Assembly (NCBI RefSeq): GCF_003697785.1 | Contig: NZ_QOKZ01000003.1 | Location: forward strand, 186,001 to 250,000 | Direction of reading: 5' to 3' | Source: Paracoccus alkanivorans | Lineage (GTDB): Bacteria > Pseudomonadota > Alphaproteobacteria > Rhodobacterales > Rhodobacteraceae | DNA length: 64,000 nucleotides | Part shown: in pieces, positions 46,750 through 55,079 of the stretch | Layout: each line of letters starts with the position of its first letter | Numbering within the stretch: position 1 is the first letter of the stretch | Notes under the pieces: generated by a model | What the model saw: the letters and a program-made list of their open reading frames with translations, nothing else | Databases searched by the model: none | Told to the model about the DNA's origin: nothing | Made by a program: the position numbers and the translations under genes

Positions 46750-47907
46750 TCAACCAGAGCCGTGACCGCCTTGTTGATCGGCCTTGCGGTAGGCTGCCGC
46801 GAACAGCCTGATGAATTCATCCAGAATACCGTTCTCGCTGGCGGTCTTGGCATCCCAGCGCTGGACATAGCTGTCCCATGCCCGCGACTTGCGGCCGCCA
46901 AGCGCACCGCCCTTAGCCTCCGCCTCGATCCGGGTCGGCTCCAGGTCGTGCAGCAATTCGATCAGCGCGGGCTGCAGAGCAGCAAAAAGCGCGCCCTGAT
47001 GACGACGCAGATCGCCAAGCGCCTCGTCGAAACCGGCAGCCCCGGTCAGGAATCCCGCGCGCGGACGCAAGAACAGCGCCTCCAGCGCCTGATCAGCATC
47101 CGGAAGAAATTTCAAAGGGTTATTATCCGTTGCCCCGCGCATCGTGCGCTCGCCTCCGCGGGTAAAATGGCGCGCAGAGGCCCGATCCTGAAGCGCCGAC
47201 ATCAATTGCGTTGCCGTGGCGCGCAAGGTCTCCCCCAACGCCTTGCCCAAGGCTGCCGGATCGACTTCACCCGCCAGGTTATGGTCGAGTCCCGCCCCTT
47301 CGCAAAAGGCCCGCACGAATGCCGCCTGATCGGCAGGCGCAGGCGGCGCGGCTGTCGGAAGCTGCTCGACAGCCTGCGGTCCCCGCACGGCTGGTGCGGG
47401 TATGTCCGGGAACTCGACGAAATCGTCGCTGAAATCATGCTGCCGCTGCGCGGGTTCACCAACCGATATTTCAATCGGCGGGGGAGCCTCTCCGCCGATC
47501 GCCCACGGGTCATCCGCCGGGTTTTCGAAAACCGGCTGATCTACCCGATGCTCCGGCAATGATCCGGGAGACATCGCGCCCAGTGTTTCCGGCACATCGA
47601 ACAGGGCGACAATGATATATTGACCGACCTGGAACCGGTCACCATTCCGCAGCGCATGCGGGGCATCCAGCCGGTGCCGGTGCCCTTGAAGAAATGTTCC
47701 ATTGGTCGAAACGTCGCGCAGCCACCATTGCTGGCCGTCAAAGCTGATGTCGAAATGATGCCCCGAGATATAGCGGCTGGCATCGGGCAGGACCCAGTCC
47801 ATTCCAGAGCGCCGCCCAACCTGGATTCCCGTCTCGGGCACGGGAATGCTGACCGGACCGCCATCATCGAGGACGTGGAAATTCTCTATTTGCAGGGTCA
47901 GGGTCAT
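46750..47907 (-). CDS. fha: T6SS FHA-domain protein Fha/TagH
   Basis: A 385-residue cytoplasmic protein. The forkhead-associated domain (about 1-100) has GR at 31-32, SGHH (S48, H51) and STNGT around N69, the phosphothreonine-binding residues. The C-terminal half matches the TagH domain (RVGGERTMR-type start and AFDEALGDLRRHQGALFAAL). Fha reads PpkA-made phosphothreonine and promotes T6SS assembly. Partners in this window are PpkA, PppA and the Thr motif of TssL. Confidence 0.93.
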   Translation of the reverse strand: MTLTLQIENFHVLDDGGPVSIPVPETGIQVGRRSGMDWVLPDASRYISGHHFDISFDGQQWWLRDVSTNGTFLQGHRHRLDAPHALRNGDRFQVGQYIIVALFDVPETLGAMSPGSLPEHRVDQPVFENPADDPWAIGGEAPPPIEISVGEPAQRQHDFSDDFVEFPDIPAPAVRGPQAVEQLPTAAPPAPADQAAFVRAFCEGAGLDHNLAGEVDPAALGKALGETLRATATQLMSALQDRASARHFTRGGERTMRGATDNNPLKFLPDADQALEALFLRPRAGFLTGAAGFDEALGDLRRHQGALFAALQPALIELLHDLEPTRIEAEAKGGALGGRKSRAWDSYVQRWDAKTASENGILDEFIRLFAAAYRKADQQGGHGSG

Positions 47908-47913
47908 ATCACA

Positions 47914-48498
47914 TCAATAGGCGCGAAAAAGGGATTCGGCCATGTCGAGAATCCGCGCCAGATAGACCGAACGCTGCGATAGCGGCACGCGCGCGAGACA
48001 GGACAGCACGGCACTGTTTATCGCAACCGGGGCCTTGTGCGCGGGGGCGGGTTCCGGATCGTTCGGCGCCGGTCTTCCCGTCGACCAGCCGACCGCCAGC
48101 CCCAGAAGGACAGAGGGACCGCGAGCCGGCGCCCAAAGGGCCTCTTTCATGATGTCGTGACGCAGGCGGATCGTCGGATTGGTCAGCCAGGCTGCGATCT
48201 GCTGCATCATTGGGCGTTCTTGCGGGTGCAGGTGGTCCGCCATCAGCCGCAAACACTCATATCCCCAGCCCGCCGCATTGGTGGGCAGGGCCGCAAAGGC
48301 TGTGAAGGTAACGGCCTCTTCCGGCGTCGTCGAGGCGCGCAGGCGGGCAAGAAACCGCAGTCCGTCCTCACCTTCTCGCGGTCTCAGCTTGACCAGTTCG
48401 GCCAGGCCTTCAAGCTGCGCGAACAATACTTGCGGATCCTCTTCGCGAAGCGTCCGGCGCGGCCTTTCCGTCGTATCGTCCTTGTCGGAAGTGCTCAT
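47914..48498 (-). CDS. T6SS-linked protein of unknown function
   Basis: A 194-residue soluble protein. The N-terminus is charged and the rest is helical, with WGYECLRLMADHLHPQERPMM followed by a conserved-looking WLTNPTIRLRH stretch. It resembles small helical proteins seen beside fha in rhodobacteral T6SS loci (possibly DUF6931), but I am not certain. It is the first gene of the right T6SS block, six bases ahead of fha, so it is expressed with the structural genes. A role in regulating Fha or secretion is only inferred from position. Confidence 0.6.
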   Translation of the reverse strand: MSTSDKDDTTERPRRTLREEDPQVLFAQLEGLAELVKLRPREGEDGLRFLARLRASTTPEEAVTFTAFAALPTNAAGWGYECLRLMADHLHPQERPMMQQIAAWLTNPTIRLRHDIMKEALWAPARGPSVLLGLAVGWSTGRPAPNDPEPAPAHKAPVAINSAVLSCLARVPLSQRSVYLARILDMAESLFRAY

Positions 48499-48540
48499 AT
48501 CAATCCATTAATCAATATCGATCGATCATTCCGACCGTGC
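48499..48540 (-). promoter_or_regulatory. AT-rich leader with 10-bp palindrome upstream of the T6SS operon
   Basis: The stretch just before the first T6SS gene is AT-rich and contains the perfect palindrome ATCGATCGAT (48517-48526). It lies in the 200-base gap between the FlgN-like stop and the T6SS operon, the most likely place for the operon's promoter. The palindrome could be a regulator site; the rest of the gap (48541-48698) shows nothing I can name. Confidence 0.3.
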
Positions 48541-48698
48541 CGGGATTATGAAAAGACAAGTGAACCAAGACAACCCACCTCATGCCGGCCCGGAAGGTGG
48601 CGATTTCACTCAGCAAGAGTGACCAGCATAACGAAGCCGGTGCAGGAAGTTCAGCAAAACGGCGCCCATAGCGGGACCGGGCGATGCCAAAGAAGGAT

Positions 48699-49016
48699 TC
48701 AGAACCTGTGGGGCATGTCCGCCACTGTCGAGGTGATCTGGCGCTGTCCCGTATCGTCATAGGTCTGCAACGTCCGCGCCGTCTGAATGATCTCGCGAAT
48801 CTGATCGACTGCCGATCTGGTGCCGCGCAGGGACGCCTCGGCCAGTATTTGCAACTCGGCGACACCGCTCCGCAACTGCTCTTTCGTTGCCTCGTCCGGC
48901 GGAGTCTTCTCTGCCGCTGTTGAAAAGCGTTCGATCCTGTCCAGCGCCAGCTCCATATCCCCGGCAATGATCGCGGCGCGGGCGGATGACAGATGCTTGA
49001 TCAGTGAACCGCTCAT
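48699..49016 (-). CDS. FlgN-like flagellar export chaperone
   Basis: A 105-residue, mostly helical protein (LIKHLSSARAAIIAGDMEL, then a Lys/Glu-rich coiled-coil-like stretch). It resembles the small FlgN-type chaperones encoded next to flgJ in Rhodobacteraceae, which guard hook-associated proteins before export. Sequence signal alone is modest; the neighbour flgJ-like gene, overlapping as ATGA at 49013-49016, supports it. Confidence 0.6.
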   Translation of the reverse strand: MSGSLIKHLSSARAAIIAGDMELALDRIERFSTAAEKTPPDEATKEQLRSGVAELQILAEASLRGTRSAVDQIREIIQTARTLQTYDDTGQRQITSTVADMPHRF

Positions 49017-49249
49017 CTCAATTCTCCCAACTCCAGGTCGAGCCGAAGTGAAAGAAGCGCTGCGTATTCCCGGTTCAGAAAGCTGGAAAAATGTTCTTCA
49101 CCATGCCCTCCGCTGAAACCGCCCTTATCGCCGCCTTGCGGGTTACAATATTTAAGCATCTCTTCCAGAAACGCTTGTTCAAGGCGATCATCGGCGGTTG
49201 CGGCCTTTACCGCAACGGACAAGTTGGTGGTTGTGGAAACGATTTGCAT
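49013..49249 (-). CDS. FlgJ-like rod-binding protein (no muramidase domain)
   Basis: A 78-residue protein matching the N-terminal rod-binding half of FlgJ: LEQAFLEEMLKYCNP, a glycine-rich loop and FLNREYAALLSL. It acts as a scaffold or cap for rod assembly. As in many alphaproteobacteria, the muramidase half of FlgJ is missing, so a separate transglycosylase must open the wall. It is divergent from fliK with 63 bases between, which must hold two promoters. Confidence 0.75.
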   Translation of the reverse strand: MQIVSTTTNLSVAVKAATADDRLEQAFLEEMLKYCNPQGGDKGGFSGGHGEEHFSSFLNREYAALLSLRLDLELGELR

Positions 49250-49312
49250 CCTGGCCTCATGCTTGTCGGACTGCGAGGGTTTTAGCTTTGCCGGGTAAAC
49301 AATTGGTAAGGA

Positions 49313-50662
49313 GTGCCGCTTACAAAATCGGGACAGATGCCAAACGCAGGACCGCCGGCCATGGATTTTCTTGTTCCCCGGAATACCACTGCCGAATCGG
49401 GCAAGGATCCGCTAGCCTCGCCGCTTGATCGCCCGACAGATACCTTTCCCGATATCCGCAATTCTTCCGCGGTCGAATTCATCCAGGCACTGGCGCTCGC
49501 GTCAGGACAATCACCTTCGCCCGAGCCGCAGGAACCGCAATCCGCCGCCACCGATACTGAAACCGGCGATGAAATCATCGACGATCCGGTCTCCGGCATC
49601 CTGGAAACATGGTCGGGAATAACCGCTTCGCTGCGAACCGATCCCGCGCGACCTGACAATGGCGACATGATCCTGTCCAGGACAACGGAGCCAGAGCAGC
49701 CAGAACAGATGGCCGATAGGCCTGCCCCACCCGAAATACAAAAACCCGGTGAGATCATGTCGCATATCCCGGCCGGAGCGGACGCGGGGCAATCAATCGA
49801 TGAGCGGGAAATCATCCCGCAAATCCCCAATAGCATATCAGCGGCAGAAAATCTTGGTTCCCTCCATACTGTGGAGGGCGGCACGGTTGATGTCACCGGG
49901 ACCAGCCCGGAACCGGACGGCGGGAGCAGCCGCAACCGTGCCATGCTCATGCCACCTGATGCCGGGACTGCCGTAATCGCCGATCAGGGACAGGTGCAAC
50001 AAGCCAGGATCCAAACTGAACCCGAAGCTCCTGCAACCGCGAAAAGAAAAGATCCTGCACCGCATAATACGGTTACCAGCCTCCCGGCCAACGATTCCGG
50101 CTTCAACGAGCGGGCGGCATCCGCCGTCGGGCAGAAGGCAGCGCAATCGGCTTCCGGAATATCCGAACCGTTCGCGCCTTTATCGGCGAGCGGCCCTCAT
50201 GCCTTGCAACAAGGCACGGTGCAGCCGGTTGAAATCCGGGCGCCGACACTTGCCGCCGCCCCGGTCCTGCGCCAAATCACGGACGCGGTCGTGACAATGC
50301 GCGACGAGATGGTCGAGATCAGGCTGTCGCCTGAAGAGCTGGGCCGGGTGCGGATGGTTCTGACAGGTCATGACCGGGTGCCGCACCTGACGATCTGGGC
50401 AGAGCGACCGGAAGTTCTCGAACAAATGCGCCGCAACGCGGACATGCTGCTGCAACAATTCAGCAAAGAGGGCCTGTCCGATGCGGTGCTGAATTTCCGC
50501 GAAGGCCGTCGGGACCAAGCCGGAGGCAATACCGGGCAAGAATGGCAGGCCGACAGCGATGATCGGAACCAGCAGGGCATGGCGATATTGACCGATATGG
50601 ATCAGACGGCACCGGCTTCGCCAACACGAATTGGCGCCAATCGCATAGACATCAGAATGTAA
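49313..50662 (+). CDS. fliK: Flagellar hook-length control protein FliK
   Basis: About 449 residues (GTG at 49313; ATGs at 49334 and 49358 are alternatives, and the TAAGGAG near 49307 is badly spaced for all three). The first 320 residues are Pro/Glu/Thr-rich and disordered, as in FliK rulers. The C-terminal Flg_hook domain has VEIRLSPEELGRVRMVL, LTIWAERPEVLEQMRRN and LLQQFSKEGLSDAVLNF, which identify it. FliK sets hook length and switches export specificity. Confidence 0.85.
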   Translation: MPLTKSGQMPNAGPPAMDFLVPRNTTAESGKDPLASPLDRPTDTFPDIRNSSAVEFIQALALASGQSPSPEPQEPQSAATDTETGDEIIDDPVSGILETWSGITASLRTDPARPDNGDMILSRTTEPEQPEQMADRPAPPEIQKPGEIMSHIPAGADAGQSIDEREIIPQIPNSISAAENLGSLHTVEGGTVDVTGTSPEPDGGSSRNRAMLMPPDAGTAVIADQGQVQQARIQTEPEAPATAKRKDPAPHNTVTSLPANDSGFNERAASAVGQKAAQSASGISEPFAPLSASGPHALQQGTVQPVEIRAPTLAAAPVLRQITDAVVTMRDEMVEIRLSPEELGRVRMVLTGHDRVPHLTIWAERPEVLEQMRRNADMLLQQFSKEGLSDAVLNFREGRRDQAGGNTGQEWQADSDDRNQQGMAILTDMDQTAPASPTRIGANRIDIRM

Positions 50663-50673
50663 AGGAGGCGCGC

Positions 50674-51396
50674 ATGACTGCGGTCACGGGCAACACAACT
50701 GCAAGCGGTGCTACCAAGTCACCCTCGACCGGAGCGGGGACGGCAGACACGAATACTGCAGGCAATGCCACCACATCACCCTCGACCGGATCGACGGCGG
50801 TCGGCACGAATGCCGATTTCACCACCTTCCTCAAACTGCTGACCACACAGCTCCAGAACCAGGATCCGCTCAACCCCATGGAGGGAAGCGAATTCGCGGT
50901 GCAACTTGCGACATTCTCCGGCGTGGAGCAGCAGGCACTTACGAACAAGCTGCTGGGCGAGATGATCGCGCAGAACGGATCCGGCGGGTTTAACCAGGCC
51001 GCCGGCTGGATCGGCAAGGAAGCACGCACCACCGCTCCGGTCTGGTTCGGATCCGAAGCACTGACCTTGGACATCGCCCCCCATCCTCTTGCCGATGATG
51101 TCGAGCTGATCGCGATAGACGCCTCCGGACGCGAGATATTGCGCGAACCGATAGGTCCGGGCATCGGTCAGGTCGATTGGTATGGGCGAAACGCTTCGGG
51201 GCAGAAGCTACCCGATGGGCGGTATTCGTTCCGTCTCGAAAGCCGGCGGGATGGTGAGGTAATCGCCACCAGCGATGTCGGTGTCTATGCCCTGATCGAA
51301 GGGGTCAGAACCGGGTCTGATGGTCCCGAGTTGATTTTCGCGAATGACGCATCGGCACCTGTGTCGCAGATCGATTTGTTGCGACAGCCCGAATAG
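50674..51396 (+). CDS. flgD: Flagellar hook-capping protein FlgD
   Basis: A 240-residue hook scaffold. After a Thr/Gly/Ser-rich N-terminus (imperfectly repeated SPSTG), the family motif FLKLLTTQLQNQDPLNPMEG is followed by QLATFSGVEQQ. The C-terminal Ig-like/FlgD domains contain WYGRNASGQKLPDGRYSF. It begins 11 bases after fliK, so they form an operon. The stop is 9 bases from the convergent esterase stop. Confidence 0.93.
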   Translation: MTAVTGNTTASGATKSPSTGAGTADTNTAGNATTSPSTGSTAVGTNADFTTFLKLLTTQLQNQDPLNPMEGSEFAVQLATFSGVEQQALTNKLLGEMIAQNGSGGFNQAAGWIGKEARTTAPVWFGSEALTLDIAPHPLADDVELIAIDASGREILREPIGPGIGQVDWYGRNASGQKLPDGRYSFRLESRRDGEVIATSDVGVYALIEGVRTGSDGPELIFANDASAPVSQIDLLRQPE

Positions 51397-51405
51397 CCGC
51401 GAGGC

Positions 51406-52275
51406 TCACCGGTCGCCGGTCTCGTACCAATCCAGCATCATGCCGCCCCATCCCGATGGGACGGTATGCCCACCGGGATGCAGCGCGAATACAAGCGAGG
51501 CACCGGCGGCGCATCCGGTCCAGCTACGGATCATGAAATCGCCCTTGCGGGCAAAGCTGTCGGGATTTGGTTTGCGGCACAGATTCGTGTCACGCCAGAT
51601 CTCCATGGCGGCAAAGACATCGCCTTGCGCGAGGGTGCCACCGCCCACCGAACGCCCCTCCAGCGGCACCGTTTCGTCGGCCCAGCCATGAGTGTGAAAC
51701 AGCCGCACCGGAGCAGCACATTCCTTTGGATGCGGACGCCAGAAACTGCCCGCAACCGGGGCGTAGGCGCTGAAACTATCCGGCGTTTCACAGGCGATGT
51801 AGCTGGCCATGGAACCGCCGATGGAAAAACCGGCAAGCACCATTCTGTCACGATCCAATCCGAACTTCTCCGCCGCGTCATCGGCAACTCCGCGCAGAAA
51901 GGCTCCCTCGTCCCGCCCGTCGCGATTGCCGGGATGGAACAGCCAGCCTCTGCCGTTCCGCCCTTCCCGTGGCGTGCCATCGGGCGCAATCACCGCATAG
52001 CCCCGCCCGGTCAGGGTGTCTGTCATGCCGTCATTGCGCATGATGGCGGCACCCTCGCTCCCCCAGCCATGCAAGAAGAGGACCGCGGGCCAGCCGTTCG
52101 GCGGAGCCTGCCCATCCGGCAGAACGAGATGATATGTTCCGCCATCCGTGGCGGCATCCAGCCGACAGGGCATGTCATCGCCCGCGCAGCCCGCCCGTGA
52201 CATATTCGGCAGCCCCGCAACCAGGATCAGCGTGAAGGCAAGGGCAAAGTAGTGGCACCGAATGTCCCCGGACAT
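51406..52275 (-). CDS. Exported PHB-depolymerase/LpqC-like esterase
   Basis: A 289-residue alpha/beta-hydrolase with a signal peptide (about 8-28). The nucleophile S151 is in AGFSIGGSMA, D200 in GWADETVP and H270 in HPGGHTVP, a complete triad; FLHGWGSEG forms the oxyanion loop. It belongs to the poly(3-hydroxybutyrate) depolymerase/feruloyl esterase-like group. Substrate unknown. ATG at 52275 begins four bases after the OpgG/D stop, so it may edit or trim the periplasmic glucan or its substituents, which is inference from context. Confidence 0.8.
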   Translation of the reverse strand: MSGDIRCHYFALAFTLILVAGLPNMSRAGCAGDDMPCRLDAATDGGTYHLVLPDGQAPPNGWPAVLFLHGWGSEGAAIMRNDGMTDTLTGRGYAVIAPDGTPREGRNGRGWLFHPGNRDGRDEGAFLRGVADDAAEKFGLDRDRMVLAGFSIGGSMASYIACETPDSFSAYAPVAGSFWRPHPKECAAPVRLFHTHGWADETVPLEGRSVGGGTLAQGDVFAAMEIWRDTNLCRKPNPDSFARKGDFMIRSWTGCAAGASLVFALHPGGHTVPSGWGGMMLDWYETGDR

Positions 52276-52279
52276 CGTC

Positions 52280-53848
52280 TCAGCCGCTCCAACGATAAAG
52301 CCAGACCTCGCTGACACGCATATCATTGCGGAGCAGTTCGGCCCGTATCTCGGGTCTGGCGCCATCGGCGGCATCCAGCATGAAGGCCAGGCGCATACCT
52401 CCGGTTCCGGGATTGTATTCGACGGTCGGGTTGCTGATCTTCCCGTTGCGCGAATGCACGCGCGCCTCGAGTTTCGCGGGATCGGAGCCAAGCGCCGAAT
52501 GTTCGGCAAAATCGATGGTGAAGATACGACCTTGCTCGAATATGTGCCGGCCGGACCGGGTATTCAGAACCTGCGCGACGGTGCCATCCAGCGGAGCGGC
52601 CGCGCACCAGTGAAGCCGGTATGCAAAATGATGCGCGCGCCCCGCACGCAGCGGCTCGGCCGGACGCCAGAAAGCCACGATATTGTCATAGACCTCCTTG
52701 TCCGTCGGGATTTCCACCAGCACGACCTGCCCCGGCCCCCAAGAGCCCATCGGTTCGACCCAAAGCGACGGGCGGCGTTCGTAATATGCCTGAAGGTCGG
52801 CGAAATCATCGGTTTCGCGGGCTCTCTGCATCAGCCCGAACCCCCGCGTACCGCTATCCACGAAATGGCTGATACCAAGCTCTGGCGGATTCGACAGCGG
52901 ACGCCAGATCTGCTCGCCCGCGCCATTCACCATCAGCAAACCGTCGCTGTCATGCACCGCTTCGCGAAAATCGTCAAAGCGCGTGCGATTGGTCTGGTCG
53001 AAGAGAAACATCGAAGTCCCCGCAGCAATCCCCGCCGCGGTCAGATCGACGCGGGGGAACAGGGTGCACTGAACTTCCATCCGGGTCTGTTCGCCCTTGA
53101 ATATGTTAAAGCTGTAAGCCCCGGTCACACTCGGACTGTCCAGCAGCGCATGAACCGTGACCATTGGTGCACTGGGTTCAGCCGCCTCGATCCAGAATTC
53201 TCGGAAGATAGGAAACTCTTCACCTTCGGGGCTGCCGGTGCCAAGCGCAAGCCCGCGTGCCGACAGACCATAGACCTGTCCCCGCGCGAGCGCCCGGAAG
53301 TAGCTTGCCCCCTGAAAGACGGCATATTCCTGGAACACGCCGGATATTTCCAGCTCACCCCTGAGACGGAAGCCGGAGAATCCCATACCCTGGGCCGACA
53401 GGTCGGGAAACTGGTCCGTCTTGTCGAAGGTATTCAGGTCGAACAGGACCGGTCGGGCCTGCCCGTCGGCCACGGCATTGATCGCGACGGGACGGTCGAA
53501 CAGATAACCTGCAGGAAAGAAATCGACGACCGCCGCCCGGCCGGTATCGCGCCAAAGGGCATGCCTCTCATCGAACCAGATGCCGCGATACTGGTCATAG
53601 TTGAGTTCACGCCAGGGCAAGGGCACCTTCTGCGGAGGATCATAGGGGCGCGAGGCCAGTTCTTCCGCCTTGTCACGCAGGATATCGGTGCCGAACGGCA
53701 GCGGCTCGCCAAGCGCCACTGGCTCATGCTGACCCTCTGGCCGCTTCGCACCGGCTGAATCATGGTTATTCGCCCGAACCGGCCAGCCCGACATCCAGCC
53801 CAAAGAGGCAAGCGCCGCCGAAGAAATTACCTGTCGTCTCTGCATCAC
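52280..53848 (-). CDS. opgG: Periplasmic glucan biosynthesis protein OpgG/OpgD
   Basis: A 522-residue member of the MdoG family that processes osmoregulated periplasmic beta-glucans. The N-terminus MMQRRQVISSAALASLG looks like a twin-arginine signal, as in OpgD. The body shows LPWRELNYDQYRGIWFD, FFPAGYLFDRPV, SYFRALARGQVYGLSARGLA and GSWGPGQVVLVEIPT, all family blocks. OpgG and OpgD are hard to separate by eye; the Tat-like signal favours OpgD and the single copy does not decide. No OpgH glucosyltransferase is in the window. Confidence 0.88.
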   Translation of the reverse strand: MMQRRQVISSAALASLGWMSGWPVRANNHDSAGAKRPEGQHEPVALGEPLPFGTDILRDKAEELASRPYDPPQKVPLPWRELNYDQYRGIWFDERHALWRDTGRAAVVDFFPAGYLFDRPVAINAVADGQARPVLFDLNTFDKTDQFPDLSAQGMGFSGFRLRGELEISGVFQEYAVFQGASYFRALARGQVYGLSARGLALGTGSPEGEEFPIFREFWIEAAEPSAPMVTVHALLDSPSVTGAYSFNIFKGEQTRMEVQCTLFPRVDLTAAGIAAGTSMFLFDQTNRTRFDDFREAVHDSDGLLMVNGAGEQIWRPLSNPPELGISHFVDSGTRGFGLMQRARETDDFADLQAYYERRPSLWVEPMGSWGPGQVVLVEIPTDKEVYDNIVAFWRPAEPLRAGRAHHFAYRLHWCAAAPLDGTVAQVLNTRSGRHIFEQGRIFTIDFAEHSALGSDPAKLEARVHSRNGKISNPTVEYNPGTGGMRLAFMLDAADGARPEIRAELLRNDMRVSEVWLYRWSG

Positions 53849-53861
53849 GATCCTTTGCTTA

Positions 53862-55079
53862 TCATATGCCCGATATGCCGGCTGTCACGACGGGTTGCCG
53901 GGACAGCGCAGCCGGGCTTGCTGCCTGACGCCATGGCTGTCGTTTCAGATAGGCGACAAAATAGGCCACCCCTGTAATGATCGCCGCGCCAAGCAGATTG
54001 ACGACCGCCGCATTCAGCATGCTGCGCCCGAACACGTCGAAAAGAACGCCCAATAGCCGCGCGAGGATCATCGACGTCATGAACACCGCCAGCGATTGTT
54101 GCCCGACCTTGCGGATCACCCCGACCATGGCGTTCCACCACCGTCCGCCGGACAGGCGGGAACCGTCCGGGCCCGCCGCAAGCCACGCCAGATAGGCGAG
54201 GCTGAGGAAGTGGATATAGCGAAGAATGCCGAAATCCGTCTTGGTAAAGAGGAAACTCCAGTCTCCCCGCCATTCGCGGATGAAATCGTATTCCCTGTAT
54301 ATCCTGAACCAGGCGAAGGGAATCGTCATGAGAACGACGATCAGTGCCAGCAGGATCAGCACACGGTTGACGGGCGGTGCAGGCAGCCAGCCCGCCATGA
54401 AGGCGAAACCGGTAAAGAAGATCAGTTGCCAGGCGAAAGGGTTGAAGAACCATTGCCGCGTGCTGGAGTTTTCGAACCAGTATTCGGCCGGAAAACCGAA
54501 GCCCGTTACGCTCGTCACCAGCCACAGGGCGGCGCAGAACCCAATCGCGGCAAAGGGATGGACACGGGCCAACGCCATGACCAGCGGCAGCATGGCCAGG
54601 ATCACCAGATACATCGGCAGGATATCGAAATAATTCGGCACATAGGTCAGGGTCATCAGCCCGACCGTGTTCGGCCCCGGATTGTTAAGAAAGGGATAGA
54701 GATTCAGTGAACCCACGTAATCCTTTTCGAACCAGCCGGTCATATTCAGCACCAGCATCGCGAACAACCCGGTCACGAAGACGCCGATATGCGCCCAATA
54801 GACCTGCCAGACGCGATGCATGATGCGCAGCGTTCCCATCATCCAGCCCGCCTTGCGGAAGATACTCCCGAAGGCGATGGCCGAGGCCATCCCCGAACAG
54901 AACACGAAAATCTCGGTCGCGTCGGAAAAGCCGAAACGGGCCGGGATCCAAAGGGTCCAGGGATTGCCGCTGATATGGGCGATCAGGATGATATACATCC
55001 CTACCCCACGGAAGAAATCCAGGCGCGGGTCCCGCGCCGGTTTTGCCGAAGTGCTGGAGGCGGATATTGCGGCACTCAT
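53862..55079 (-). CDS. opgC: OpgC-type acyltransferase (glucan succinylation)
   Basis: A 405-residue polytopic protein with about ten membrane helices. It begins DPRLDFFRGVGMYIILIAHISGNPW, the family's N-terminal signature, and TEIFVFCSGMASAIAFG follows. OpgC transfers succinyl groups to periplasmic glucans at the membrane. Its ATG overlaps the stop of the TPR gene (ATGA) and it is 13 bases ahead of opgG/D. Confidence 0.92.
   Translation of the reverse strand: MSAAISASSTSAKPARDPRLDFFRGVGMYIILIAHISGNPWTLWIPARFGFSDATEIFVFCSGMASAIAFGSIFRKAGWMMGTLRIMHRVWQVYWAHIGVFVTGLFAMLVLNMTGWFEKDYVGSLNLYPFLNNPGPNTVGLMTLTYVPNYFDILPMYLVILAMLPLVMALARVHPFAAIGFCAALWLVTSVTGFGFPAEYWFENSSTRQWFFNPFAWQLIFFTGFAFMAGWLPAPPVNRVLILLALIVVLMTIPFAWFRIYREYDFIREWRGDWSFLFTKTDFGILRYIHFLSLAYLAWLAAGPDGSRLSGGRWWNAMVGVIRKVGQQSLAVFMTSMILARLLGVLFDVFGRSMLNAAVVNLLGAAIITGVAYFVAYLKRQPWRQAASPAALSRQPVVTAGISGI

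Noticed and set aside
52280..53848. Second glucan protein gene or OpgH
   Set aside because: Only one MdoG-family frame is present and no glucosyltransferase motifs occur in the window.
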